From Sorex araneus (Eukaryota; Chordata; Mammalia; Eulipotyphla; Soricidae), in assembly GCF_027595985.1 (NCBI RefSeq), contig NC_073305.1, positions 172,380,172-172,444,171 on the forward strand: a stretch of DNA of 64,000 bases, given 5' to 3'. The notes under the pieces are model-generated. The model was not told the DNA's origin and did not search any database. It worked only from the letters and a program-made list of their open reading frames with translations. Positions within the stretch are counted from its first letter, which is position 1, and every line of letters starts with the position of its first letter. Below, piece by piece: positions 21,010-31,532 of this stretch. The translations under genes and the position numbers were made by a program.

Positions 21010-21895
21010 AAATGACAGTGCTACAGTGCTACATTTATTTTTATTGAATCACCCTGAGATATAGTTATAAAACTTTCATGTTTGAGTTTAAGTCATACAA
21101 TGATCAAACACCCATCTCTCCACCAGTGCACATCTCCACCACCAATGTCCCAGTATCCTCCTTTCCTTCCTAACCCTCCCTGAATCTATGGCAGACAATT
21201 TCCTCCATACTCTCTTTCCACTTTTGGGCATTAAAGTTTGTAATATAGATACTGAGAGGCTATCACGTTTGGTCTTTCATCTGCTTTCAGCACACATCTC
21301 CCATCCTGAAGGATCTTTCCAACCATCATTGACTTAGTGATCCCTTCTCTATTTCAGCTGCCTTCTCCCCCAGCTCACGAGACAGGCTTCTAACCATGGA
21401 GTAATATTCCTGCTCCTTGTGTCTACTGTCCTTGGGTGTCAGTCTCATGGTATGTTATTTTATATTCCACAAATGATTGCAATTATTCTTTGCCTGTCCT
21501 TCTCTTTCTGACTCATTTCACTTAGCATAATACTTTCCATGACCATCCACTTATAAGCAAATTTCATTACTTCATCTTTCCTGACAGCTGCATAGTATCC
21601 CATTGTGTAGATGTACCAAAGTTTTTTTAGCTAGTCATCTGTTCTAGGGTACTCGGGTTGTTTCCAGATTCTGGCTATTGTGAACAGGTGTAGATGTCAT
21701 TTCTACTGTGCATTTTTGCACCTTCGTGACATATTCCAGAAGTAGTATTGTGGGGTCCTATGGAAGCTCAATTTCTAGATTTTGAAGAAATGTCCATCTT
21801 GTTTTCCAAAAAGGCTGGACCATCCGCATTCCCACCAACAGTGAAAGAGCCTCCCTTTCTCCCCACATCCACGCCAACACTGGTTGAAAGTCAAT
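21010..21895 (-). mobile_element. 5'-truncated L1
   Basis: The antisense 3' UTR ('tttattgaatcaccctgaga') is followed by ORF2 C-terminal text ('catagtatcccattgtgtag' and 'attcccaccaacagtgaaag'). Frames are broken. A diverged TSD is possible between about 20,628 and 21,895 (gaaag...gatttat on both sides). Confidence 0.9.
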
Positions 21896-22304
21896 GATTT
21901 ATATGAAATTCTAGTCCCAGGACTTTTGAAAAGAAAGAGTCAAATGGAAACCAGAGAATCAAAGGCAGAGAAATGACTTTCCCAGAAAAGCCTGGTTCTT
22001 ATAGCTCACCCTCTGAGTTCCTTGCTCAGCAAACTCAGTCTGAAGCTGAAGGAGGAGGCAGGGTGGGTGCAGCCCAGGCATCAGCGGGCCAGAGACTGAG
22101 GAAGCAGTCAGCTCTCAAGTACTTACTCTCACACTTGGTATCTTGACATGTTTTTCTGGAAACAAACACATCTACAAAGAAATAGCAGAGTTATTTTTAG
22201 GAGCCAGAAATCTTTTAGCATAATTGTTTCTAAATCCATAATGCTCCATGTATTCACTTCATGGGACACTGTGGTTTTTGTTAATTATTTTTTATCAAGT
22301 TCTC
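21896..22304. other. Unique DNA, nothing recognised
   Basis: No repeat or exon seen. Confidence 0.45.
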
Positions 22305-22318
22305 AAAATTGCTTTTTT

Positions 22319-22489
22319 TTTTGCGTTTTGGGGTCACACTGGGTGATGCACAGGGGTTACTCCTGGCTCATGCACTCAGGAATTACTCTTGGTGGTGCTC
22401 CGGGGACCATATGGGATGCTGGGAACGGAATCCAGGTTGGCCACGTGCAAGGCAAATGCCCTACCTGCTGTGCTATCGCTCCAGTCCCC
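22319..22489 (-). repeat. SINE-a with TSD
   Basis: Antisense copy between duplicated target sites aaattgctttttt (22,306-22,318 and 22,490-22,502). The T-run of the tail merges with the TSD, so the left border is ambiguous by a few bases. Confidence 0.93.
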
Positions 22490-22727
22490 AAATTGCTTTT
22501 TTTAAATTGGGGAGAATATCCAAATATAACATTACTCAGTCAGCAAATATCTGGGAATAATGTAAAAAATTCCATGTAGAAAAATCCTGTATGAAGCCCA
22601 TAGTTTAGTGGGGTAACATAGTAAACAATGATGGTCAAAGTTAGATAACATCTCAACCATATCTTACAGCGACTATACCCACAGCCAACAGAAAACCAAA
22701 ACCTCATGAGTGATTGCCAAAAATCTT

Positions 22728-22911
22728 TATGAGTTTTACTTTTAGTTTTTGGGCCACACCCAGCGGTGCTCAGGGGTCACAACTGGCTCTGCACTAAGAA
22801 ATTACTCCTGGCAATGCTCAAGGGACCATATGGGATGCCAGGAATAATTGAACCTTGGTCAGCCGTGTACAAGGCAAGCAGCCTACCTGCTGCACTGTCT
22901 CTCTGTTCCCC
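22728..22911 (-). repeat. SINE-a with exact TSD
   Basis: Antisense copy with the perfect 13-base TSD tgccaaaaatctt at 22,715-22,727 and 22,912-22,924. Its tail is poor in T and it starts 'tttagtttttgggccacacc'. Confidence 0.94.
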
Positions 22912-22924
22912 TGCCAAAAATCTT

Positions 22925-23915
22925 GACCAAAGAAACCATGAAAAGTGTAAGTATTTTTATTGCTGTAAGAAACTATTTGATTCAACTATTTGATGCAATT
23001 TTTCCACCTACTGAGGTGATTTGTTATCCAACATTAGATCAGTGTTGTTTGTTTCATGATTCCAAGTTTCTTCTTAATATTTTGCAATGGCCGTGTGTTT
23101 TCAATTGGTTGCATGAATACTTTATGTTTAATGTTATGATGCAATAGAAAATATGTATTTTTTGTTATATGCAGTGTCCTTCTTCAAGAGTTTAATATTT
23201 ATGAAGAGCTACTGAGGACATTGCCTGATCAGAAACTTTTAAAAGCAATCTGAACTTTACTCAATGGAACAAATGTGTTTTCCTTGGTTACTTAAAAGAG
23301 TTATGCTGCTTACTTGAAAGAATGCATCCAGGTATTAGAACACCAGAAAAGTGTTTGCTCTAATAGATACTTAAAGAGAAGGTAATTCTCTTCCCTTCTC
23401 TTTATTTTCCACTGGCTAATTCTGACTTCCAAATGCTAATGAAAACTTGAATCATTTTACATATAGATAATGAATGTGCCGTTATTGCTTTCCAAGCCAT
23501 TAACGGACTTAAAGCAAGTTTTAATAAGCATACATCATTTGCATAATTGGGTTCCCATAACAGTTTTGAATGTTTTAGTGATGACCGGGATCTATCTGCT
23601 AAAGTGGCAGCCCCCAGCACTGAGAAGGAGAATGGCTCCATATTGTCTTCTCTGCTGAGACAAGGAGGGGGAAAAAAACCCACATTTATGGATTTATGGA
23701 TTTCAAATAAAACTTATTAAGAATATTGAGGAATAATTTACAACACATGCGAAACACATCTTTTTATATTCAGAACTATCTGTCTGAGTCAAATCTTTGG
23801 AATAGATGTGTATTTTACTTATTTGTGCATATGAGTTAATGAAGCGGGTCAAAATAATAGTTGTGTGCATTGCTTAGCTATCACTCTTAACAGAAATCTT
23901 TTCATCCAGTTACTA
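22925..23915. other. Unique AT-rich DNA, nothing recognised
   Basis: Almost 1 kb of non-repetitive sequence. Open frames up to about 90 codons overlap on both strands without any protein-like pattern. Confidence 0.5.
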
Positions 23916-23925
23916 GGGCATAACT

Positions 23926-24154
23926 GTCACTGTCACTGTCATCCTGTCGCTCATTAATTTGCTCCAGCAGGCACCAGTAACATCTCCATTGTGAGACTTC
24001 TTGTTACTGTTTTTGGCATATCGAATATGCCATGGGTAGCTTGCCAGGCTCTGCCGTGAGGGCGAGATGCTCTCGGTAGCTTGCCAGGCTCTCCAAGAGG
24101 GGCGGAGGAATCAAAACCAGGTTGGCGGCATGCAAGGCAAATGCTCTTCCCACT
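23926..24154 (-). repeat. SINE-b with exact TSD
   Basis: Antisense from the tail '(gtcact)n' to the head 'caaatgctcttcccact'. The 10-base TSD gggcataact lies at 23,916-23,925 and 24,155-24,164. There is no poly(A). Confidence 0.95.
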
Positions 24155-24209
24155 GGGCATAACTAGTTTTCTATATTTCAACCATTTTACAGATGCTAAG
24201 ATCCTTTAA

Positions 24210-24530
24210 AATTTTTTTGATTAAAAATTATTTTTTGAGTCACAGTTACAAAGCTGTTTATGATTGGCTTTCAGTCATACTGTGTTCCAACACCCGTTCC
24301 TCCACCAGTGTCATTCTCCACCACCAGTGTCCCCAGTTTCCCTCCCACGACCCCCCACCCCCAGCCTGCCTTTATAGCAGGCACTTTTCCCCTCTCTCTA
24401 TCTCTCTTCCTCTCCTTTTGGGCATTATGGTTTGCAACTCAGATACTGAGGGTTTATCATGTTTGCTCCTTTACTTACTTTAAGCATGCAGTTTCTTATC
24501 CAGAGTGATCTCATCCAACTATCAAACATC
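24210..24530 (-). mobile_element. L1 3' UTR, truncated
   Basis: Antisense 'gagtcacagttacaaagctg', 'tccaccagtgtcattctcca' and 'gggcattatggtttgcaact' are the L1 3' UTR seen in other copies here. Confidence 0.88.
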
Positions 24531-24771
24531 CTTTTCTTTGTGGTAACAGAGAAGGATCAAGAGTCCCACCCAATATCTGCAGTGGTGCTTTCAATTAAAT
24601 TGCAAATGGATTGCAAAAGGTCGGTCACCTTCAGTCTCTTTTTCTTATACATAATTTAAGTTGGTGACCCTTTGGGTTGGTAGGTACTTTATAGCAATAG
24701 CAAGATCAATGCATTGATCCTTTTAAATGAATGAGAGACAAATGTAGCTTTTTTCTTGAGATCTGGTGGGG

Positions 24772-24911
24772 TGTTGGGCCACACCCGACAGTGCTCAGGG
24801 GCTATTCCTGGCTCTGTGTTCAGGAGTGGCCTCTGGCAATGATCAGAGGACCTTGTGGTGCCAGGGAGCAAAAGCACCTTGACCCCTTGTACTATATCTC
24901 TCTCTGGCCAC
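24772..24911 (-). repeat. SINE-a, diverged
   Basis: 'ttgggccacacccgacagtg', 'ggctctgtgttcaggagtgg' and 'ctatatctctctctggccac' are recognisable. Confidence 0.8.
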
Positions 24912-25949
24912 AAGCTTGTCTTTTTATTTCAGTAGTATAATACAAGATTGAGAATTCCAGAATATTGACAGGTCACATTTTTGATCAACCTGAGGTCTTC
25001 ACAGAAAATAAGCAGACATTCTTCAGAGGTAACAAGCGTTGCACACAGAGATTAGAAGTTTTTAGGTGTGGTCATGATTTACTGGGATTCATATTATCTG
25101 AGAATTTAGTAGCCATTATTAGATCTCACCCATCCAGGGTTCTGCAGTCTGTGTTTTACCAAATCTTTCCAACGATTTTTATGCAGGAGGCATTGTGGTA
25201 GTTTGAAAATCTCTAACTGAAACTTTCTTGTCCAGGACATCAGCCTCACAGAAGATGGAGTTCTAGCTCAGTCTGATGCCAGGAAGACTGGACTGGGGTT
25301 ACATTTTCTTCCTTTCTTGATTGCCTTCTTGAGTTTTCATTATAGTCAAGCGGTGGGTGATAAAATTATCATTTATCTGTAGGGAGAGTATTTTATTTCA
25401 CTTTGGAAAATGAAAAGAAGAGAAATGTGCCTTACTGGGGGCCTGGGGAAGACTTATTACAGACTAGACTCATAGAATCTCCAGAGTTAACCCCTGGGAG
25501 TATTGAGACACTCTCGCCATCTGCTTTCTAGAGGAAATGCCAATTAAGGGACTACACTTTATTTTTACATAACCAGACCTTTGATGATGGAAAATCCTAT
25601 TTGGCAAACACTTTTGTATTACAGTAAGACCCATTATAAATATTTATGAAGTTGTATGGAATTGTTTACTCCATAAAGACTCAGTGTGACTGCAAAGAGG
25701 ATTAACTATTAATGTTCTTGTGGGAGGAGCTATGGAGTTAAAGTTTTAGGGCATGTCAACTGTTAAAACTGTGGCTAAAATATAAGGATTAGTTATTACT
25801 TTTGCCTCAAATTTAAGAGGAGTATAAGAAATGAGAAATATTTAAAGTATAAAAGGATGTATTTCTAACTGTATATTTATGTTTATATTCATATAGACAT
25901 AGTTCTAAAAATAGGCAAGTGCAATTGTAGGCACATAACAAAATGGAAC
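24912..25949. other. Unique AT-rich DNA, nothing recognised
   Basis: About 1 kb with no family or exon recognised. Confidence 0.5.
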
Positions 25950-26135
25950 CAATATTTTATTGATATTTATTGATAATTTATTGATATGCCCCACATAGCC
26001 CACATGCATAGCCTTCCTTACTATCAACACCCCTTACTGGGTGTACAATTGTCACAACTGATCAGCTTCCATGTATAGATCATTAACATCCAGACTCAAT
26101 AGTTTACATTTTACATTGATGTTCACGCTTGGTGT

Positions 26136-26167
26136 ATTATTTTCTGTTTGAGCAAACAGAAAATAAT
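26136..26167. repeat. Perfect 15-bp inverted repeat, 2-base loop
   Basis: The arm attattttctgtttg (26,136-26,150) is followed by AG and its exact reverse complement (26,153-26,167). It lies in the old L1 remnant and has no GC-rich stem or trailing T-run. Confidence 0.95.
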
Positions 26168-26409
26168 TGCACTTACCATAGAGTATTGTAGGGTAGTTTC
26201 ACCCCACTAATAGTTATCTGTTCTCCATCCTTTCCTCCTCTATTTCCTTCTAGTAACCATAATTTTACCTTTTCCTGAATGTCATATAGTTGGAACAATA
26301 TAGTGTGTAGCCTCTACAGATTGACTCTATGTGTATTCATGGCCTTCCAACCTCCTAATCTTTTAAAAATCCCTGAGTAATATTTTGTTGTCTGAATAAG
26401 CCACCACAA

Positions 26410-26587
26410 TTTTTTTTTTCTTTTTCGGTCACACCCGGCGATGCACAGGGGTTACTCTTGGCTCTGCTCTGCACTAAGGAATTACCTCTGGCGGTGCTCA
26501 GGGGACCATATGGGATGCTGGGAATCGAACCCGGGTCAGCTGTGTGTAAGGCAAACACCCTACCTGCTGTGCTATCACTCCAGCCCC
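26410..26587 (-). repeat. SINE-a
   Basis: Near-consensus antisense copy; 'ggctctgctctgcactaagg' contains a short duplicated CTCTG. Confidence 0.94.
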
Positions 26588-26975
26588 AAAACATCACCAT
26601 TTTATCTATCCTTTCACCTACTAGAGGACATCTTTGGTTGCTTTCGCTTTTTGGCAATTATGAGTAAAACTACTATAAACATCCATCTGAAAGATTTTGT
26701 GTGGGCACAGTATTTGAACTCCTTTGGGTAAATACCACATAGAGCTGGAAATAAGGCTTGTGACTGGAAAATTAAGGAAGTGAAAAGTAGAGGGTCATTT
26801 ATAAGTGTCATCACTAGAACTGAAGTCTTTATTTACTGTAACTAGTCCAAATAAGCAAATTTTATAGATTTCAAAGATATACTTTACATTCTCCTTTATG
26901 GAAAAGTAAAAAATTATACTAACAAAACAATAACAATTTTTATGAAGACAAAGAACATGTAAAAAGTAAATGAGT

Positions 26976-27591
26976 ATCAAAAAACTAGAAATTGAGCTCC
27001 CACTTGACCCAGCAATACCACTTCTGGGAATATACCCTGGGGTCCCAAAACACACAGCAGAAACACCATCTGCACTCCTATGTTCCTTGCAGCATTACTC
27101 ACCATAGCCAGAATCTGGAAACAACCTGAGTGCCCGAGAACAGACAAATGGATAAAGAAACTATGGCACGTCTACACAATGGAATGTTATGCAGCTGTTA
27201 GGGAAAATGAAGTCATGAAATTTGCCTATAAATGGATGGACACGGAGAGTATCACGCTGAGTGAAATGAGTCAGAAGGAGAGGGACAGTTAGAGAATGCC
27301 TGCATTCATTCGTGGTATATAGAATATATATAGTAGAAGACTAATATCCATGGCCAGGGAAAACAGGGGTTAGGAGGACTAATCAGTGGTTGGAACTAAC
27401 CACAGATGTATGTGGGGCTAAGGGTAGGGAAGAGGAGAAGAGACCAGTATGACAACAGTAGCTGGGAATGATCACAGTGGACAAGATCTGAGGGTTAAAA
27501 GTAGGTAAAGGGTTTTCTTGATTTTCTTGATAATCTTTCAGTATCAATACTGCAAACCATAATGACCAAAAAGATGTGGGGGGAGGGGAGT

Positions 27592-27648
<57 letters not shown>

Positions 27649-27893
27649 AGAGAGAGAGAGAGGGAGAGAGAGAGAAGAAAAAAGAAAAACACCTGTTAGA
27701 GGCAGGCAGGGCGTGGGAGTGAGGGGTGATGAGAGGGAATCTGGGGACAGTGGTGCTGGGAAATGTACACTGGAGGTGGGATGGGTGTTGGAATACTGTA
27801 TAACTGAAATACAATCATGAGCAGCTTTGCAAGGGTCTATCTCACAGTGATTCAATAAAAAAGTTAAAAAACAAATAAAATTAAGACTACTTT
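26976..27893 (+). mobile_element. 5'-truncated L1 with exact TSD
   Basis: Sense-strand ORF2 C-terminus (IARIWKQPECPRTDKWIKKL, then an HVYTMECYAAVRENEVMKFA-like segment) and the 3' UTR are present. The perfect 15-base TSD aaaaagtaaatgagt lies at 26,961-26,975 and 27,894-27,908. The 3' UTR contains a GT/GA microsatellite. About 30 bases follow the first AATAAA before the TSD. Confidence 0.95.
27590..27676. repeat. (GT)n(GA)n compound microsatellite
   Basis: Purine-rich GA follows GT in the polypurine region of the L1 3' UTR. Confidence 0.95.
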
Positions 27894-27908
27894 AAAAAGT
27901 AAATGAGT

Positions 27909-28179
27909 GTGTCTGAAATGGTGATAAGAGCTTACAGAATAAAGTAACAGGGGAGAGAATGATGGGGAGGGGAGAGGGAGCAATTTTGTGGAGGATGGGA
28001 TGTCACAAAATGAGTTTTCTCAAAGTCCATTACCAGCAACGGGAAGATCCAATAATATTGGCACAGAACATTAACCATATACCTCATTAACAGTGAGGTG
28101 AATCACTTTGAATAAAGTTTTAGAGAAATATTAAAAAAAATCTTTTGTGGAGGCTGCTTGAGCAAGGATGAGCAAACCC
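27909..28179. other. Unique DNA, nothing recognised
   Basis: No repeat or exon seen. Confidence 0.4.
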
Positions 28180-28760
28180 TGGAGCCGAGTCCCAGAGGAA
28201 GTGAGGCAGCAGGTCAAAGAGTGAACTGAGCCAAGAAGATACCAGGCAGGGGGAACAACTATTTTTCTTAATTTATTTGGGGGGTGGCATTTCCAGGTAG
28301 TGCTTAGGAGTCCCACTAGGGTCACCCCAGCGGTGTTTAGGTCACTCCTAGTCATGCCAGAGGGACTGCATGGTGCTAGGGATCAAACCCAGTCTTCCGG
28401 CCAGCACGACAGGGACCCTGGACCTTTGAGCTCTCTCTTTAGCCCCAGGTACAAGCATTTTAAAGGCCCTGGGAAAGCATGTTTGAGATGCTGTAGGTAT
28501 TAGAGGCATCCTAAGGGTGAATTAGAGGGATGAGAGAGTAAGAAGCCCAGAAAAGCTGCAAAGGTCTAGATCAGTCAGGCATTCTGGCTTTCATGAGGAC
28601 TTAGGTTTTTCTCTGAGTTAGGAGGAGTATCCATGGAAGAGTGTTGCACCGAGGCTCCCTCAGGGAAGCTATACCGGGAGGCTGTCACAAGGGCCTAGTA
28701 AAATGCTTATGATAGTGTCTAGGTCTCGTAGGAGATCATGAGAGGCGGTGCAGTCTAGTA
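28180..28760 (-). mobile_element. Ancient L2-like LINE remnant, split by SINE-a
   Basis: The plus strand reads like the antisense of the L2-type 3' ORF region ('ttttaaaggccctggg', 'gcattctggctttcatgagg', 'acttaggtttttctctgagt'). No frame survives. Confidence 0.4.
28287..28447 (-). repeat. SINE-a, old
   Basis: 'gggtcaccccagcggtgttt', 'gggatcaaacccagtcttcc' and 'ctctctctttagcccc' mark an old copy with one duplicated segment in its 3' half. Confidence 0.7.
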
Positions 28761-29469
28761 GGGTTTGTAGATTGGACTTGGTTGATGTCCAGTCAACCCA
28801 AGGACACAAACTTTGAAGGGTTCTTGGTAAAACCTTCTGTTCTTCTTTGGGAGAGGTAAATATGCTTGTGATTCTCTATAAGTATAATCACAAAGGGTGG
28901 AGGGTGCACATCGCAGCTTAGCATCTCTGTGATGCTTGTCAAAGGAAGGAGAAAGGAAGGGTGGAAGGGAGAATGAAGGATGGAAAAGAGGGATGGGGAA
29001 ATACAGGAACACTTAATTCCCTTTTACTAAACAATGTTCTTCAATCTTTCTACCCTATGAAGCAGCACCAGTCTGTGGCCAGTAGTGAAGAATAGTGAAG
29101 AATGGACCATCCAGTCTACTACCCCCATTAACTTTGCTTTGCCATTGTATCAAGTCCACACTTCCTTAAGTACAGGGGTTAAGGTACTTGTCTGGAGTAT
29201 AGATTCAAGGAGGTCTGGGCTTGATAGCCTGTCCAGTGATTCCAACGGTGCTGAGCTGGTGTGCTTACTGATGAAGATTGAGTGTATGTGAAGTCTCTAT
29301 CAGCAGATACAAAATCTACTCTGTGGCAAAACTGATTACACTTTGATTTGTCTTTGGCTAAATACAAATGAGTTCCGTGCTTCCCAGATGGCACTTTAGC
29401 ATTGGGTTAAATTTTTAGAAAAAGATATGAACGTTTTCTAAATAAATTTCGCAAATAATACGGTCACTT
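28761..29469. other. Unique DNA, one possible old SINE
   Basis: Positions 29,170-29,290 ('taaggtacttgtctggagta' and onward) may be a degraded tRNA-type SINE. The rest is unassigned. Confidence 0.4.
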
Positions 29470-29600
29470 AGAGGGTGAAAAGAGTGTAGGGGCTAAAGCA
29501 CTTACCTTGAGTCTGGGTGTGGTTTGTGAGTCTGACTCTGGTTTGAATCTCAGCACTACCAGGTGTGGCCTCAAAAAAAAAAGGAAGAAAAAAAAGAAAC
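29470..29600 (+). repeat. SINE-a, shortened
   Basis: 'gtgtaggggctaaagcactt', 'ctggtttgaatctcagcact' and 'ccaggtgtggcctcaaaaaa' are present. The middle third is missing. Confidence 0.75.
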
Positions 29601-29736
29601 AAAAAAGGAAAAAATGAAAATAATAGGGTTACAAATTTGCAAATATCAACAAAACTTTATTTTTATTTCTTCTCAATATTCTGAATATTTCAAATCAGCT
29701 TGTACAAGTGAAGCAGAAATCCAACATAGGAATTAT

Positions 29737-29911
29737 TTTTGGGTTTTGCTTTTGTGTCATACTCAGCTGTGTCCAGGGCTTACTCCTGAGTCTGTGCTCA
29801 GAGATCACTCCTAGCAGGGCACGGGGGACCATATGTGATGCAGGGACTGAACCAGAGTTGGCTACATGCAAGACAAGTGCCTTAACCCCTGTACTATCTT
29901 TTCAACCCCAT
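29737..29911 (-). repeat. SINE-a, diverged
   Basis: 'gtgtccagggcttactcctg', 'cgggggaccatatgtgatgc' and 'gtactatcttttcaacccca' are recognisable. Confidence 0.85.
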
Positions 29912-29969
29912 TCTTTTTGGTCATGATCTTATTGCCACGGAAAATAATTAGTTCTTTCTTAATGTGAGC

Positions 29970-30050
29970 CAGTGGTTCTCAAATTTCCTATGCTCCCTAC
30001 CCCCACGAGAAACTTGGTAATATTTGGAAACATCTTTGGTTGTCATAATT
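29970..30050 (+). mobile_element. MER20-like hAT transposon fragment
   Basis: The terminal motif cagtggttctcaaa is followed by 'cttggtaatatttggaaaca' and 'tctttggttgtcataatt', matching the left part of MER20 as remembered. The right end is missing. Confidence 0.6.
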
Positions 30051-30534
30051 CTAAGAATTCAATTTTCAAGATAGTTGGCTCTATAATGTATTTCCAGAGT
30101 GGAAGGAATATTATACTTTGAGGCTACATGTTTCTTGCCAGTTATTACTTTAGTTGGAAGACCATTTGATCCTTTATTAGCAACTGGCAAATGTACTGCA
30201 CTGCGACTCTATAGGAGTATTATGGGGGTTAATGAGTTTTGGAAGGTAATACTCACCTTTATTTCACATCTAAGAATTTTTTCTGTGTATTGTTATTCCA
30301 GTTCCATTGTTATTTGGTTGAGTGTTAGCCACAGCCAACAAGTTCAGATATTGCAATACTATAGCTGTGACTGCTATGTAGCAGTAAGATACACAGGCCT
30401 AAGTAAAAAATTCACTGCATTGTGAGACTCATATTTTGAAGGCCATCTGTCACATTTTAATCCTGAACAGGCACTGCCAAAGCTGATGCACTCTAAATGA
30501 CTTAAAAAAATAAAACCTTTGTGCTATGTTTTAA
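30051..30534. other. Unique DNA, nothing recognised
   Basis: A 108-codon open frame (30,099-30,425, +) shows no domain-like pattern and has no splice or promoter context. Confidence 0.45.
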
Positions 30535-30800
30535 AATATTTTTATTGAGATAAAATTCAAATGCCATGAAATCCAACCATTTTTAAGTGTATGATTCAAT
30601 AGTTTTTAGAGTATTCTGATGGTTGTGCAACCATAGTCAAATTCTTAATTTTAGACTATTTTCATCAGTCCATAAATAGAAAATTCACGCACATTAGCAT
30701 TCACTCCACAAACCCAATCCCCTTCCCTAGACTTAGGGTACTTTTGGTTTCCACAAATTTGACTGTTCTAGAAAGTTCGTATAAGTAGAAGCACATCTTT
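30535..30800 (-). mobile_element. Old L1 3' end
   Basis: 'ttttattgagataaaattca' and 'aagtgtatgattcaatagtt' through 'cactccacaaacccaatccc' are the antisense 3' end of an old mammalian L1 (L1M type). Confidence 0.75.
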
Positions 30801-30819
30801 TTCTTGTTATTTGTTTGAT

Positions 30820-30935
30820 TAGGGGCCACACCCCATGGTGTTCAAGCTTCCTCCTGGCTCTGCACTTAGGGATCACTGCTAGTGGTTGACTGCATGCAAC
30901 ATAAATGCCTTGCCTGCTGTACTATCCCACCTTCA
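30820..30935 (-). repeat. SINE-a, shortened
   Basis: 'aggggccacaccccatggtg', 'gctctgcacttagggatcac' and 'ctgctgtactatcccacc'. The 'accatatgggatg' block is deleted. Confidence 0.8.
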
Positions 30936-31057
30936 AATATAGCTTTGTGTTACTGGTTTCTCCCAAGGCTTATCTCTGCTATATCAAAAGTCAGTTATTT
31001 TGTATTCCAATACTATGTGCTTGAAGTATGTACTATATTTTGTTTTGCTGTCTTAAA

Positions 31058-31226
31058 ATTTTTTTTTTGAGTTACACCCAGTGATGCTCAGGGGTTACTC
31101 CTGGCTCTGTGCTTAGGAGTCACTACTGGTGAGCTCAGGAGATCACATGGGATGCAAGTAATTGAACCTGGGCCGGCTGCATGCAAGGCAAACATCCTCT
31201 TCACTGTCCTATTGCTCTGGACCCTG
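31058..31226 (-). repeat. SINE-a
   Basis: Antisense copy: 'ttgagttacacccagtgatg', 'gatcacatgggatgcaagta', 'cctattgctctggaccctg'. Confidence 0.9.
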
Positions 31227-31229
31227 TAC

Positions 31230-31517
31230 CACATTTTGATTACCCATTCATTTTACAGTCATCATCTAGGTGGTCCCTGCTTTTGTCTACTGCAAGATAA
31301 GAGCTGCTGTTAGATGTCTGCTTTTGTCTACTGCTGATAAGAACAAGTTTTACCATGGTCCTGAATCCAACATGACTGTGTCCATTTCAGAGGAGGGTGC
31401 AGGGTCCAAGGAGAGACCTTCTAAGGACAGAATGAAAGTCACTGTCTGCATGTCGAGAAGTGAGACTTTGGGAGAAACTACATTTACCAGAACAATGTTC
31501 CTCCAGTCTCTAACCTT
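31230..31517 (-). mobile_element. Possible old L1 remnant
   Basis: 'attacccattcattttacag' resembles antisense L1 ORF2 text. The 15-base 'gcttttgtctactgc' occurs twice, 40 bases apart. It forms the target region of the next L1. Confidence 0.35.
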
Positions 31518-31532
31518 AAAAAAGTGTGAGGA

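Larger units (their letters stand above)
25950..26745 (-). mobile_element. Old L1 remnant interrupted by SINE-a
   Basis: Antisense old-L1 ORF2 end: 'tttcacctactagaggacat', 'tttttggcaattatgagtaa', 'actactataaacatccatct' and 'actcctttgggtaaatacca'. The left part is a decayed 3' UTR. A SINE-a splits it at 26,410. Confidence 0.7.

Noticed and set aside
22148-22579. 143-codon open frame on the plus strand
   Set aside because: More than a third of it is the antisense of a TSD-flanked SINE-a; the recurrent 'HRGYSWL' and 'GPYGMLGI' words here and elsewhere come from SINE-a.
27383-27814. 143-codon open frame on the minus strand
   Set aside because: Antisense of an L1 3' UTR including a GA/GT microsatellite (Ser-Leu and His-Thr repeats).
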